Source: an uncultured candidate division WPS-2 bacterium
GTDB lineage: Bacteria > Vulcanimicrobiota > Vulcanimicrobiia > Vulcanimicrobiales > Vulcanimicrobiaceae
NCBI GenBank assembly: GCA_937927945.1
Contig: CALEYW010000044.1
Location: 1 to 63,390, forward strand
Direction of reading: 5' to 3'
DNA: 63,390 nucleotides
The notes beneath the pieces are model-generated. The model ran no database searches. It worked only from the letters and a program-made list of their open reading frames with translations, and was not told the DNA's origin. Every line of letters begins with the position of its first letter. Position 1 is the stretch's first letter. Of this stretch, positions 16,478 to 24,731 are shown piece by piece. Made by a program: the position numbers and the translations under genes.

Positions 16478-16873
16478 ATGCCGCACATCACGATCGAATG
16501 CTCGGCCAACGTCCGCGAGATCGTCGACCTCGACGAGCTCGTCCGTCGCGTGCACGCGACGGCGCTCGAGACCGGCGTGTTCCCGGTCGGCGGGCTGCGA
16601 ACGCGGGTGGCGGAGCGCGCGATCTACCGAATCGCCGACGGCGATCCGGCCAACGCGTTCGTCCACGTCGGGCTGCGCATCGGGCACGGCCGCGACCTCG
16701 GCACCAGGCAGCGCGCCGCGGCGGCGATCTTCGCGACCGTCTGCGAGGTGCTGCAGCCGGCGTTCGACGCGACGCCGCTGGGGATCTCGCTCGACGTCCA
16801 AGAGATCGACCCCGAGCTGAGCTTCAAGAAGAACAACCTGCACGACTACGTGAAGAACCGGAGCACGGCATGA
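16478..16873 (+). CDS. hpaF: 5-carboxymethyl-2-hydroxymuconate delta-isomerase
   Basis: A 131-residue tautomerase-fold protein. Met is followed by Pro (MPHITIECSAN), which becomes the N-terminal catalytic base after processing. The conserved RIADGDPANAFVHVGLRIGHGR and C-terminal FKKNNLHDYV match the CHMI family in order and length (about 126-130). It moves the double bond of carboxymethyl-hydroxymuconate ahead of decarboxylation. The ATG directly abuts the hpaD stop, and its own stop overlaps the next gene as ATGA. Confidence 0.93.
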   Translation: MPHITIECSANVREIVDLDELVRRVHATALETGVFPVGGLRTRVAERAIYRIADGDPANAFVHVGLRIGHGRDLGTRQRAAAAIFATVCEVLQPAFDATPLGISLDVQEIDPELSFKKNNLHDYVKNRSTA

Positions 16874-17781
16874 AGATCGCGTACGCGCATCTCAAGGGCT
16901 CCATTCCGCCGCTCGTCACGCCGTTTCGGAACGGCGAGGTCGACTACGACGCGTACGCCCGGCTCGTCGACTTCCAAGTGCTCAACGGATCGCACGGGAT
17001 CCTCGTGAACGGCACGACGGCGGAACCATCGACGCTCACGACCGCGGAGCGCAATCGCCTGGTCGACGTCGCCGTCGCAAGCGCCGCCGGCCGCGTGCCG
17101 ATCGTGGCCGCGACGGGGTCGCAGTCGCTGGCCGAGAGCGAGCAGCTCACCGCGCACGCGGTCCGCGCGGGCGTCGACGCGCTGCTGATCGTCACGCCGT
17201 ATTACATCCGGCCGCCGCAGCGCGGCCTCATCGAATACTACCTCGCGCTGACCAAGCGCCACGACATCCCCTGGATGATCTATCACATTCCGGGACGCAC
17301 CGCGGTGCAGGTGACGCTGGAGACCGTCGTCGAGCTGGCGCGCCGCTCGCCGACGTTCGTGGGCATGAAACACGCATTCAACGATCTCGGCTTCGTGTCG
17401 GAGTGCCTCGGCGCGCTGCCCGAGCTGCGCATCTTCGTCGGGCTCGAAGACCTGAGCTTCCCGATGATGGCGATCGGCGCTGTCGGGTTGATGAACGCGG
17501 TCGGCAACCTGCACCCGCGTATCCTCGCCGACATGTGCGACGCCGTGTGGTCGGGCGATCTGCTGCGCAGCCGCACGCTGCACCAGCGCCTGCTCGAACT
17601 GAACAAAGCCGTCTTCTTCGACACGAACCCGATTCCGATCAAGTACATGATGAAGCGGCTGGGATTGCTCGAACGCAACGAGCACCGGCTGCCGATGGTC
17701 CCGGCGACGACGGAGCTCGAAGCGCGCTTGGACGCCGTGCTCGAGCGGTGCGGCCTCTTCGACTTGCACGCCGCACGATGA
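16870..17781 (+). CDS. DapA-family aldolase/lyase in the hpa operon
   Basis: A 303-residue class I aldolase of the dihydrodipicolinate-synthase superfamily. The Schiff-base Lys is K167 (FVGMKHAF), the catalytic Tyr Y138 (IYHIPGR), and the GTT of the DapA-type GTTGE loop is at 48-50 (NGTTAEPSTLT). In a homoprotocatechuate operon it probably does the final retro-aldol cleavage to pyruvate and succinate semialdehyde, a job usually done by the unrelated class II HpaI. No HpaH hydratase is present here, so a lyase or hydratase-aldolase role is also possible. It overlaps both neighbours by four bases. Confidence 0.85.
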   Translation: MKIAYAHLKGSIPPLVTPFRNGEVDYDAYARLVDFQVLNGSHGILVNGTTAEPSTLTTAERNRLVDVAVASAAGRVPIVAATGSQSLAESEQLTAHAVRAGVDALLIVTPYYIRPPQRGLIEYYLALTKRHDIPWMIYHIPGRTAVQVTLETVVELARRSPTFVGMKHAFNDLGFVSECLGALPELRIFVGLEDLSFPMMAIGAVGLMNAVGNLHPRILADMCDAVWSGDLLRSRTLHQRLLELNKAVFFDTNPIPIKYMMKRLGLLERNEHRLPMVPATTELEARLDAVLERCGLFDLHAAR

Positions 17782-18635
17782 AGCTGCTCTCGTTCGCGGC
17801 GCGCGACGGCCGCCGCAGTTTCGGCTCCGTCGTCGACGGCGGCGTCGTCGACCTCGCGCCGCGCCTGGACGGCATCGCGGACCTGAAGGCGCTGATCGCG
17901 CGCGACGGCCTGGAGGCGGCGCACTCCGCGGCGCGCTCGGCGCCGGCCGACTACCGGCTCGACGAGATCGTGTTCTTGCCGCCGATCCTCGCGCCGGAGA
18001 AGATCCTCTGCATCGGCGTCAACTACACGAACCGCAACGAAGAGTACCAGGACGGATCGGACGCGCCGAAATACCCGAGCATCTTTCTGCGCACTCCGGG
18101 CTCGCTCACCGGGCACCTGCAGCCGCTCCTGCGCCCGCCGGAATCGCCGCAGCTCGACTACGAAGGAGAGATCGTCCTGGTGATCGGCAAGGGCGGACGG
18201 CGCATCCCGCGGGCGCGGGCGCGCGAGCACGTCTTCGGCCTGACCTGCATGAACGAAGGGACGATCCGCGATTGGGTGCGGCATGCCAAGTTCAACGTCA
18301 CGCAGGGGAAGAATTTCGGCAGCTCCGGCGCCGTCGGCCCATGGATCGTCCCGGCCGGCGAGATCGGCGACTTCCGCGATCTGCGCGTCACGACTCGAGT
18401 CAACGGCGAGCAGCGCCAGCACGACACGACGGCGCACCTGGTCTTCCCGTTCGACTACCTGATCGAGTACGTCTCGACGTTCGCCGAGCTGCGTCCCGGC
18501 GACATCATCGCGACCGGCACGCCGACCGGCGCCGGCGCGCGTTTTACCCCGCCCAGATACCTGGTCCCCGGCGACATCGTCGAGGTCGAAGTCGGCGGCG
18601 TCGGAACGCTTTCGAACCCTGTCAGGGACGAATAA
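17778..18635 (+). CDS. hpaG: Fumarylacetoacetate hydrolase-family decarboxylase/isomerase
   Basis: A 285-residue FAH-fold enzyme. The metal site is in LDYEGEIVLVIGKGG and the following Asp region, with the conserved Lys in TQGKNF and the GDIIATGTPTG motif near the C-terminus. In this operon it fits HpaG (5-oxopent-3-ene-1,2,5-tricarboxylate decarboxylase and 2-hydroxyhepta-2,4-diene-1,7-dioate isomerase). Classical HpaG is often a two-domain fusion; here it is a single-domain form. It ends the operon. The 213 bases after it (18636-18848) hold no gene I can support. Confidence 0.88.
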   Translation: MKLLSFAARDGRRSFGSVVDGGVVDLAPRLDGIADLKALIARDGLEAAHSAARSAPADYRLDEIVFLPPILAPEKILCIGVNYTNRNEEYQDGSDAPKYPSIFLRTPGSLTGHLQPLLRPPESPQLDYEGEIVLVIGKGGRRIPRARAREHVFGLTCMNEGTIRDWVRHAKFNVTQGKNFGSSGAVGPWIVPAGEIGDFRDLRVTTRVNGEQRQHDTTAHLVFPFDYLIEYVSTFAELRPGDIIATGTPTGAGARFTPPRYLVPGDIVEVEVGGVGTLSNPVRDE

Positions 18636-18848
18636 AGGCGGCAGCAACAAGGCACTTCACGGGACCTTCACAACTTTCGGGTTCAATCGCCGCATGAGAC
18701 GCGGGCGCTCGACCCTTCCCCGCGGCCGCACGACTCGTACCACGCGGGCGATCCCGCTTGCGCCCTCGCCGCCGGCTGGCCGGATCGCGACCGCCCGCGC
18801 GGCGAACGCGTGCCCGGCCGACCGGCCCGCTGCAGACTCCTAGTGCGC

Positions 18849-20150
18849 TTACGCGACGGCGCTGCGCACCCGTTCGGCGACCGCGCGATAGCCGAAGCGG
18901 CCCCGCAGAGACGCGAGGAGCGGATCCGTGCGGACGAACACGACCCATGGATCGTCATCGACGATCGCTTGCTGCAGCGCCTCGATCGCGTCGTCGGAAC
19001 GCCCGAGCCCGGCCAGCGCGACCGCACGCTGGTAGGGCGGCAGTCCTGCCAGATCGATCGGGAACGCCTGCGGTCGGCGTCCGCTCACGCGCGCGCGAAC
19101 ACGAACCTCCAGCGCGCGCACCTGCGGCCAGCGCTGGTCGTCGGCAAATCCCTCGAGCGCGGTAAGCGCTTCGGCGTGCCGCTCGGCGCAGGTCAGCGCG
19201 CGGGCGAGTTCGTACCGCGCGGCCGGATAGTCGGGATCCGTTTCGACCACGCCGCTCAAGATGTCGACCGCGTCGTCGAACCGGCCCTCGAAGTCGCGAG
19301 CAACGCCGAACGAGGTCAGCGCGTCGACGGCTTCAGGCGCGCGCTGCAGCGCTTCGCCGACGTGCTCGAACGCCGCCGTCATGTCGCCGCGCGCCAGCGC
19401 GTGCCACACCGCGAAGATGCGCGCGTCGATGCAGGCCGGGTCGTAGCTGAGCGCGGCGTCGATCGCGCGCGCCGCGCCGCGGAAGTCGCGGTGCCCGAAC
19501 AGCCGGACGTCGGCCAGCGCCGCGTGGGCTTCCGCCAGATGCGGTTCGAGTTCGAGCGCGCGGTGGACGGAATCGAGCGCGGCGGCGAATGCGGTGCGCG
19601 GTTCGCCGAACAGGTATTCGGCTTCGATCAAGCGCGCGTCGGCGATGCCGCAGTGGGCCCTCGCCATCGTCGGCGCACGCCGCAGCGCTTCGTCGAAGCA
19701 GGCGATTGCGGACCGCGCGCAATCCGGCGTCCGCCGGCGCCACAAGCGCCGTCCGCGCGAGTACCACGCCAAGGCTTCCAGCGACGGGCGCGCGCGCTCG
19801 CGCACCAGCGACTCGATCTGGCTCGAAATCGCGTCGAGCGCCTCGGCACGGCGGCGGAAGCAATGGCGTTCGGAGAGGTGCAGCTCGCCGGCGACGACCC
19901 TCGTGGTGCGCCCTTCGAAGTCGACCCCGCTCACGATGCGGCGCAGGACAACGTCGTCAGGCCCCGACAGGGCGCCGTCGATCGCGGAAAGGAGCGCTTC
20001 CCGAGCCGTCGGAGTACCAAGCGCCGCACGAAGCGCGATGCCGAGGCTGTCGCGCTCGAGCTGCGCGGGGTGCCGAACCTTCCGCAACAGCTCTCGCGTC
20101 CGGCGAAAGCTCCACACCTGGTTCATGTCAGAAATCGTAGCGCGTACCAC
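18849..20150 (-). CDS. TPR-repeat protein with N-terminal helix-turn-helix-like segment
   Basis: A 433-residue cytoplasmic protein. Residues about 10-120 include LHLSERHCFRRRAEALDAI, which resembles the LxxSxRxxFRxRxxA element seen in HTH-TPR regulators. From about 125 onward it is a series of tetratricopeptide helices (IACFDEALRRAP, HRALELEPHLAEAHAALAD, IDAALSYDPACIDARIF). The tail DDPWVVFVRTDPLLASLRG is echoed in the divergent neighbour (HDPWLVFIPEHPLFRAE), so the pair look related. The ATG at 20126 (MNQVWSF) is an equally good start. Likely a regulator; ligand and targets unknown. Confidence 0.85.
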   Translation of the reverse strand: MVRATISDMNQVWSFRRTRELLRKVRHPAQLERDSLGIALRAALGTPTAREALLSAIDGALSGPDDVVLRRIVSGVDFEGRTTRVVAGELHLSERHCFRRRAEALDAISSQIESLVRERARPSLEALAWYSRGRRLWRRRTPDCARSAIACFDEALRRAPTMARAHCGIADARLIEAEYLFGEPRTAFAAALDSVHRALELEPHLAEAHAALADVRLFGHRDFRGAARAIDAALSYDPACIDARIFAVWHALARGDMTAAFEHVGEALQRAPEAVDALTSFGVARDFEGRFDDAVDILSGVVETDPDYPAARYELARALTCAERHAEALTALEGFADDQRWPQVRALEVRVRARVSGRRPQAFPIDLAGLPPYQRAVALAGLGRSDDAIEALQQAIVDDDPWVVFVRTDPLLASLRGRFGYRAVAERVRSAVA

Positions 20151-20160
20151 GACCGACGTC

Positions 20161-20175
20161 TTGATCAGTTATCAA
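20161..20175. promoter_or_regulatory. Inverted repeat in divergent TPR-regulator promoter
   Basis: TTGAT-CAGTT-ATCAA is a perfect five-base inverted repeat 11 bases upstream of one start and about 60 bases from the other. The 87-base spacer also holds the AT-rich CTATTAAT, a plausible -10 for the plus-strand gene. It could be an operator for either regulator. Confidence 0.4.
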
Positions 20176-20237
20176 CGCGACGAGCGCAGGAGAACGCTCA
20201 GCGCAGGGTCTACTATTAATTTAGGAATACAACTGTC

Positions 20238-21554
20238 ATGCAGGTTCAGCCAGCCTACGCGTTTGGCCCCTTCGCCCTCGACCCCGCCGGCCGCAGCTTA
20301 ACCCTGCACGGCGTGCACGTGCCCTTGCGGCCGAAGACGTTGGAACTGCTCGAGTGCTTCTTGGAACGCGCCGGCCGGGTGGTGACCAAGGGCGACTTGA
20401 TCGCCGACCTTTGGCCGGACGGCGAAGTAACCGAACAAAACCTGGCGCAGCAAGTGTTTCTGCTCCGCTCGGCGTTGAGCGAGCACTCTCCCGCCGAGGC
20501 GTTCATCGTCACCGTTCCGGGACGCGGCTATCGATTCGTCGCGCCGGTCGACGTGCGGCCGGCCCGCGACGTCCCGCACACCGACCTGCAGCGGCTGTAC
20601 TTGCGCGGCCGCTATCATTGGGAAAAGCGCACGCGGCGCGGGTTGAGCGAAGCACAAGCGTGCTTCGAGCGCGCCATCGCGCTCGACTCGTCGTTCGCGC
20701 CGGCGCACTCGGGGCTCGCGAGCACCTACATGCTGCGGGGTGAATTTCTGCACGAACTTTCGGACCGAGCGTTTCCGGCCGCGCGGCGGCAGGCGCTGCG
20801 CTCGCTCGAGCTCGATCCCGCACAGCCCGAGGCCCACACGGTGCTGGGCGACGTCGCGTTCTTCTACGACCGCGATCTGGAAAAGGCAGAGCGGCATTTC
20901 GACGACGCGCTGGCGATCGATGCGCGCTACGGGACCGCCCGGCTGTTTCAAGCTTGGTTGTGCCTGGCCAGGGGACGCTTCGCGCAAGCGCGGCTCGAGA
21001 TGGAGACGGCGCTCGGAGACGCGCCGTACGATCTGGCGCTGCAGACGGCGCTCGGCGTCCTCGCAATGTACGAGGGGGATGCCGCCGGCAGCGTTACGCA
21101 GCTCCGCTTCGTGCTCGATCTCGAACCGACGTTCAATCTCGCCAGTTACTATCTCGCCGCTGCGCTCTGCGTGCGCGGTGACTATGGCGACGCGCTCGCG
21201 GTCCTCGACACCGATACCTCGGGAGGCTTACTGCAAGCCAGCGCCGCGATCGGCGCCTTTTCGGCCTACCGGCTCGGCGATTTGGAACGCGGACGCGAAT
21301 ACGAGCGTGTCGTGGAAGACTACGCGGCACGCGGCGAACAGATCTCGGCCTTCAACCGCGCACAAGTCGCGCTCGGCAAACGCGACATCCCGAGCGCGAT
21401 CGCGGCGATCGCCGCAGGCGCGGCGATGCACGATCCGTGGCTGGTGTTCATTCCGGAACACCCGCTCTTCCGCGCCGAACTGCTTTGCGATCCTCGCTAT
21501 TTGCGGACGCTGGAACGGATCCGCCTGAGCCGCCGCTCCGAATTCGGGACCTAA
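20238..21554 (+). CDS. Winged-helix (OmpR/CadC-type) TPR transcriptional regulator
   Basis: A 438-residue protein. Residues 8-100 form an OmpR-type winged helix (FGPFALDPAGRSL, KTLELLECFLERAG, TKGDLIADLWPDGEV, VPGRGYRFVAPV). The rest is TPR helices (ACFERAIALDSSFAPAHSGLAS, ALRSLELDPAQPEAHTVLGD). It has no transmembrane helix, unlike CadC, so it is a cytosolic one-component regulator sensing through the TPR domain. It is divergent from another TPR protein with a similar C-terminal end. ATG 20238 is chosen because the domain starts at once. Confidence 0.88.
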   Translation: MQVQPAYAFGPFALDPAGRSLTLHGVHVPLRPKTLELLECFLERAGRVVTKGDLIADLWPDGEVTEQNLAQQVFLLRSALSEHSPAEAFIVTVPGRGYRFVAPVDVRPARDVPHTDLQRLYLRGRYHWEKRTRRGLSEAQACFERAIALDSSFAPAHSGLASTYMLRGEFLHELSDRAFPAARRQALRSLELDPAQPEAHTVLGDVAFFYDRDLEKAERHFDDALAIDARYGTARLFQAWLCLARGRFAQARLEMETALGDAPYDLALQTALGVLAMYEGDAAGSVTQLRFVLDLEPTFNLASYYLAAALCVRGDYGDALAVLDTDTSGGLLQASAAIGAFSAYRLGDLERGREYERVVEDYAARGEQISAFNRAQVALGKRDIPSAIAAIAAGAAMHDPWLVFIPEHPLFRAELLCDPRYLRTLERIRLSRRSEFGT

Positions 21555-21648
21555 AGAACAGGGCAGGCGTTGGTCCCGGCGCCGCCGGAACTGCGCGTTC
21601 GCTGCCTCGATTGCGCCCACCGTACATAGTTCGCATTGAGAAACGTTG

Positions 21649-22362
21649 ATGCGGCTGGCGTTCGCCCCAGGGTACGATACGTTCGTGATTACAGCGCGCA
21701 GGCGTCCTCGCGTGGCGGTCGTCGGTCCCTCCGAGATGGCTGCCGACGTGCGCGACGCGTTGCACGACGAGCTCGACGTGATCCGGCGCGTGTGGCTGCC
21801 GGGAACCGAAGCGCCGCGCGCGCTCGACGAAGGCGTCGATGCGCTGCTCTTGGTCGTCCACGAGGGGGAGCTGGCCCGGAGCGTCCCCGCGGCGCGGCGG
21901 AGCACCCGCATCCCGCTGATCGTCATGACGCTCGACACGACGGCCAACGCGCGGGCACGCGCGCTCGATCTCGGCGCCGACGATGCGATCAGCGCAGCAT
22001 GGGACGACTCGGAATTGCGCGCGCGCATTCGCGCGGTGCTGCGGCGCACGCCGGGCTCGCCGCCGGCGGTCGTGCACGTCGAAGATTTGGAGATCGACCT
22101 CGGCGCGCGCAGCGTGCGCCGAGGCGGCGACGTCGTCCGCATCTCTCCGGCCGAGTTCTCGGTCCTCGGCTCGCTGGCGCGGAATCCTGGAAACGTGGTG
22201 AAGCGCGAAGACCTCGCGCGCGAAGTCTGGGGAGACGCGGAGGCCGTCGCCGACGGGCGCCTTCACACCACCGTCTCGACGCTTCGCTCGAAGCTCGACC
22301 GGTCGCCCTTCGTGCCGCTGATCCGCACGATCCACCGGGTCGGGTACGCCTTGCGCCGCTGA
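21649..22362 (+). CDS. OmpR-family response regulator with degenerate receiver
   Basis: About 237 residues with a receiver-like fold (PRVAVVGPSEM, DALLLVVHEGEL, IPLIVMTLD, LGADDAISAAWDDSEL) and an OmpR winged helix (LEIDLGARSVRR, ISPAEFSVLGSLARNPGNVV, TTVSTLRSKLD, IHRVGYALRR). The position of the phospho-acceptor Asp is Val (LLLVVH), and the conserved Lys after GADD is Ala. It should therefore not be controlled by phosphorylation. The start could be ATG 21649 or GTG 21685. It precedes a membrane GGDEF gene by 36 bases and may share its transcript. Confidence 0.85.
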   Translation: MRLAFAPGYDTFVITARRRPRVAVVGPSEMAADVRDALHDELDVIRRVWLPGTEAPRALDEGVDALLLVVHEGELARSVPAARRSTRIPLIVMTLDTTANARARALDLGADDAISAAWDDSELRARIRAVLRRTPGSPPAVVHVEDLEIDLGARSVRRGGDVVRISPAEFSVLGSLARNPGNVVKREDLAREVWGDAEAVADGRLHTTVSTLRSKLDRSPFVPLIRTIHRVGYALRR

Positions 22363-22398
22363 CCGGTCGGAGCGCGGCCGGCGTCGAACGCGAACCTC

Positions 22399-24003
22399 GT
22401 GTTCCGACGCGTCGCGCTTGCGGCTTTCCTCGCCGGTGTGTTTCCGACGGTCGCCGCTGCCGACCCGGCACCCCCTGCGCGGATCGGCGCGCCGCTGGAA
22501 CTGGACTCGGCGCCGCCGGCATCGGTCTTGCAGCCGAGCACGATGCGCACGGTCTTTCGCGTCCCGCCGGCCGACACCGCGCTGTACGTCGTCAGCCCGT
22601 GGTTCGCGCGCGACTTGACCATCACGATCATCGGGCCGGGCGCACGGCGGCGGACGCTGAGGGCGAACGACGACCTTCCCGGACGCTTCCTCGGCGTGCG
22701 ATTGCCGGTCGATGCGTGGCAGGCCGATCGCATCGAACTCACCGCCAGCACGGTCAGCGTCGCGCCGCCGGTATTGGTCGGCGCCGAAACGCTCGGCACC
22801 TACGCGTGGCGCGCCTGGTGGTATGCCGCGCTCTTCGGTCTGTTCGCCGGGCTGGCGATCCTCGCCGCGCTGGTCGCGATCGTGCGCCGCTCGGCGGTCT
22901 TCGCTTGGCTCGCCGTGTTCGGCGCCGCGCAGGCCGCCCTCATGATACCGTGGCTCGGGCTGGTTCGTCCGCCGCCGTCCGTCAGCCAGCCGCTTCACGC
23001 GCTCGCGCTGTCGGTCGCGCTGGTCGCGCTTGCCGCAGTCTCATTGAGCTTGGTGCGCGCGACGCAGGTTCCGCTCGCGGCACGCCGTGCGCTGTGGGCG
23101 CTGGTCGCGTTTCGCGCCTTCATCACGGCGGGCGCCGACCTGTGGCAAGATCTTTGGCCGTTGAACGCCGCCCCGCTGAACGCCGTACCGGTCGATGCGG
23201 CGACCGACGTCGTGCTCGCGCTCGCGTTCGTCGCGCTCGGCGCGCGTGCGTTCCGGCGGCACGTCCGGGGCGCTTCGGCATACCTCGCCGGAACCGGCGT
23301 GGCGGCAGCGGGTGCGTTGGTCGCCGCCTTCGCGCCCGACGGCACCACGCTCGCCGCCGCCGCACCGCGGCTCGGAACCGCGCTCGAAGCGCTGCTGATC
23401 ACCCTCGCCGCCCTCGCGTCGACCGGTGACGATGCGGCGGCCCGGCCCGTGCAGCGACCGCTGCTGGGCGATCCGAACGTCGACGGCGTGACGGCGGCGG
23501 CGAACGGGCTCGCTCTCGAAGCCGCGCTGGCGCGCGCCTGGTCCGCGGCGCGGCTCGATCGCCGGCCGCTCGCGGTGCTGGCGATCGATCTCGACCACTT
23601 CACCCGCTACAACGCGGTGCACGGACATCGTGCCGGCGACGACGCACTGCGCGCCGTGGCGACGGCGCTCGCGACCGTGGCGACCGAACCGCGCGACCTC
23701 GTCGCGCGCGACGGCGGCGATGCGTTCGTCCTGCTGTTGCCGAACCGGAACCGCGACGGCGCGCGGCGCGCCGCCGCAGCGGCGCTCACGGCGATCGCGG
23801 GCCTGCAGATCGCGCACCCCGCCGTTCCCGCGCAACGGCTGACCGCGAGCATCGGCGCCGCGTCCGCCGATCCCACCGTCGGCGGCACGACCTCCGAGAT
23901 GCTGTTGCGCGCCGACACGGCGCTCTTCATCGCCAAGGCGATGGGGCGGAATCGCGTCGTGACCGACGAGCCCGACGCGGCGAAAGCGACTACTGGGCGG
24001 TGA
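22399..24003 (+). CDS. Membrane GGDEF-domain protein with altered active site
   Basis: A 534-residue protein with a signal peptide (to about 21), an extracytoplasmic beta-rich region (about 25-130), about seven membrane helices (about 140-340) and a C-terminal GGDEF domain (about 370-525). The layout resembles 7TMR-DISM diguanylate cyclases. The signature is GGDAF at residues 439-443: the catalytic Glu is Ala, so cyclase activity is doubtful, and it may act as a receptor or scaffold. GTG 22399 is the start. Its last 14 bases overlap the convergent gene. Confidence 0.87.
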   Translation: MFRRVALAAFLAGVFPTVAAADPAPPARIGAPLELDSAPPASVLQPSTMRTVFRVPPADTALYVVSPWFARDLTITIIGPGARRRTLRANDDLPGRFLGVRLPVDAWQADRIELTASTVSVAPPVLVGAETLGTYAWRAWWYAALFGLFAGLAILAALVAIVRRSAVFAWLAVFGAAQAALMIPWLGLVRPPPSVSQPLHALALSVALVALAAVSLSLVRATQVPLAARRALWALVAFRAFITAGADLWQDLWPLNAAPLNAVPVDAATDVVLALAFVALGARAFRRHVRGASAYLAGTGVAAAGALVAAFAPDGTTLAAAAPRLGTALEALLITLAALASTGDDAAARPVQRPLLGDPNVDGVTAAANGLALEAALARAWSAARLDRRPLAVLAIDLDHFTRYNAVHGHRAGDDALRAVATALATVATEPRDLVARDGGDAFVLLLPNRNRDGARRAAAAALTAIAGLQIAHPAVPAQRLTASIGAASADPTVGGTTSEMLLRADTALFIAKAMGRNRVVTDEPDAAKATTGR

Positions 24004-24676
24004 AGACCGAGTCGGCCACCGCGACGTTGAAGGAATACGCGCCGTAGTCCAAGACCGCGTGCACGCGAAACCCGCCGGCATCGAGATCGGCCTCGGTGCG
24101 TTTGGGAAGCTCGTACGGCCCGGCGGCGGATTCTTCGATCATCATCGCGATCGTCGTACCGTCTTTCAAGAACCAGCGGCCGCGCAGCGCTGCGTCCGCG
24201 TCGGCGTCGACGTCGAGCAGCATGCGCTCGATCTCGCCGGGACGGCGCGGCGTTCCCTCGACGTGGTACGTGGTGCGGCCGTCGTCCGTCACGACGTCGC
24301 GCACGCGCAGGTCGTAGATGTCGGCCCAGGTGAGCGGGGAGCCGATCTCGGCGAAGACGTGCCGATACGCGGCCGGCATCGCACGCAGTTCGAGCGCGAC
24401 GTGGTCGGGGCGCTTGTAATACGCCATGCCGTTCAAGCCGAAGTGAAGCGTGATCAGCTTGTGGAGATGTACGTCGACGTGCACCGGGACGGTATACGAG
24501 TCGAGCATCGCGTCGCGCGCGGTGAAGCGCGCCAGAACCTGCGCGGCGGTCGGGCGCGGCGCGAACGACGCGGCCGCATCGACGGCGGCACGCGCCGCCT
24601 CCTGCGGCGCGCCGGCGCCCAGAATCACGAGCAATAGTGCCGGTGCGGCGGCGTGCCGCGCGAAACTCGATGCCAT
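23990..24676 (-). CDS. Secreted LolA/outer-membrane lipoprotein-sorting-like protein
   Basis: A 228-residue exported protein. The start at ATG 24676 gives a clean signal peptide (MASSFARHAAAPALLLVILGAG). The mature part follows the LolA-like half-barrel pattern: AAQVLARFTARDAMLDSY, then strands VPVHVDVHLHKLITLHF, MAYYKRPDHVALEL, GRWFLKDGTTIAMMIEE. Such proteins carry lipoproteins or bind lipids in the periplasm; this one is shorter and diverged, so the role is open. It overlaps the GGDEF gene tail to tail by 14 bases. Confidence 0.75.
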   Translation of the reverse strand: MASSFARHAAAPALLLVILGAGAPQEAARAAVDAAASFAPRPTAAQVLARFTARDAMLDSYTVPVHVDVHLHKLITLHFGLNGMAYYKRPDHVALELRAMPAAYRHVFAEIGSPLTWADIYDLRVRDVVTDDGRTTYHVEGTPRRPGEIERMLLDVDADADAALRGRWFLKDGTTIAMMIEESAAGPYELPKRTEADLDAGGFRVHAVLDYGAYSFNVAVADSVFTAQ

Positions 24677-24731
24677 CGGGTGCGTTCCAGAAGTGTTCCC
24701 CAGAACGCATCCGGCGCGCCGCAACGGAGCG

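Noticed and set aside
18666..18842. Possible small ORF after hpaG
   Set aside because: Arg/Pro/Ala-rich low-complexity translation without ribosome site or family features.
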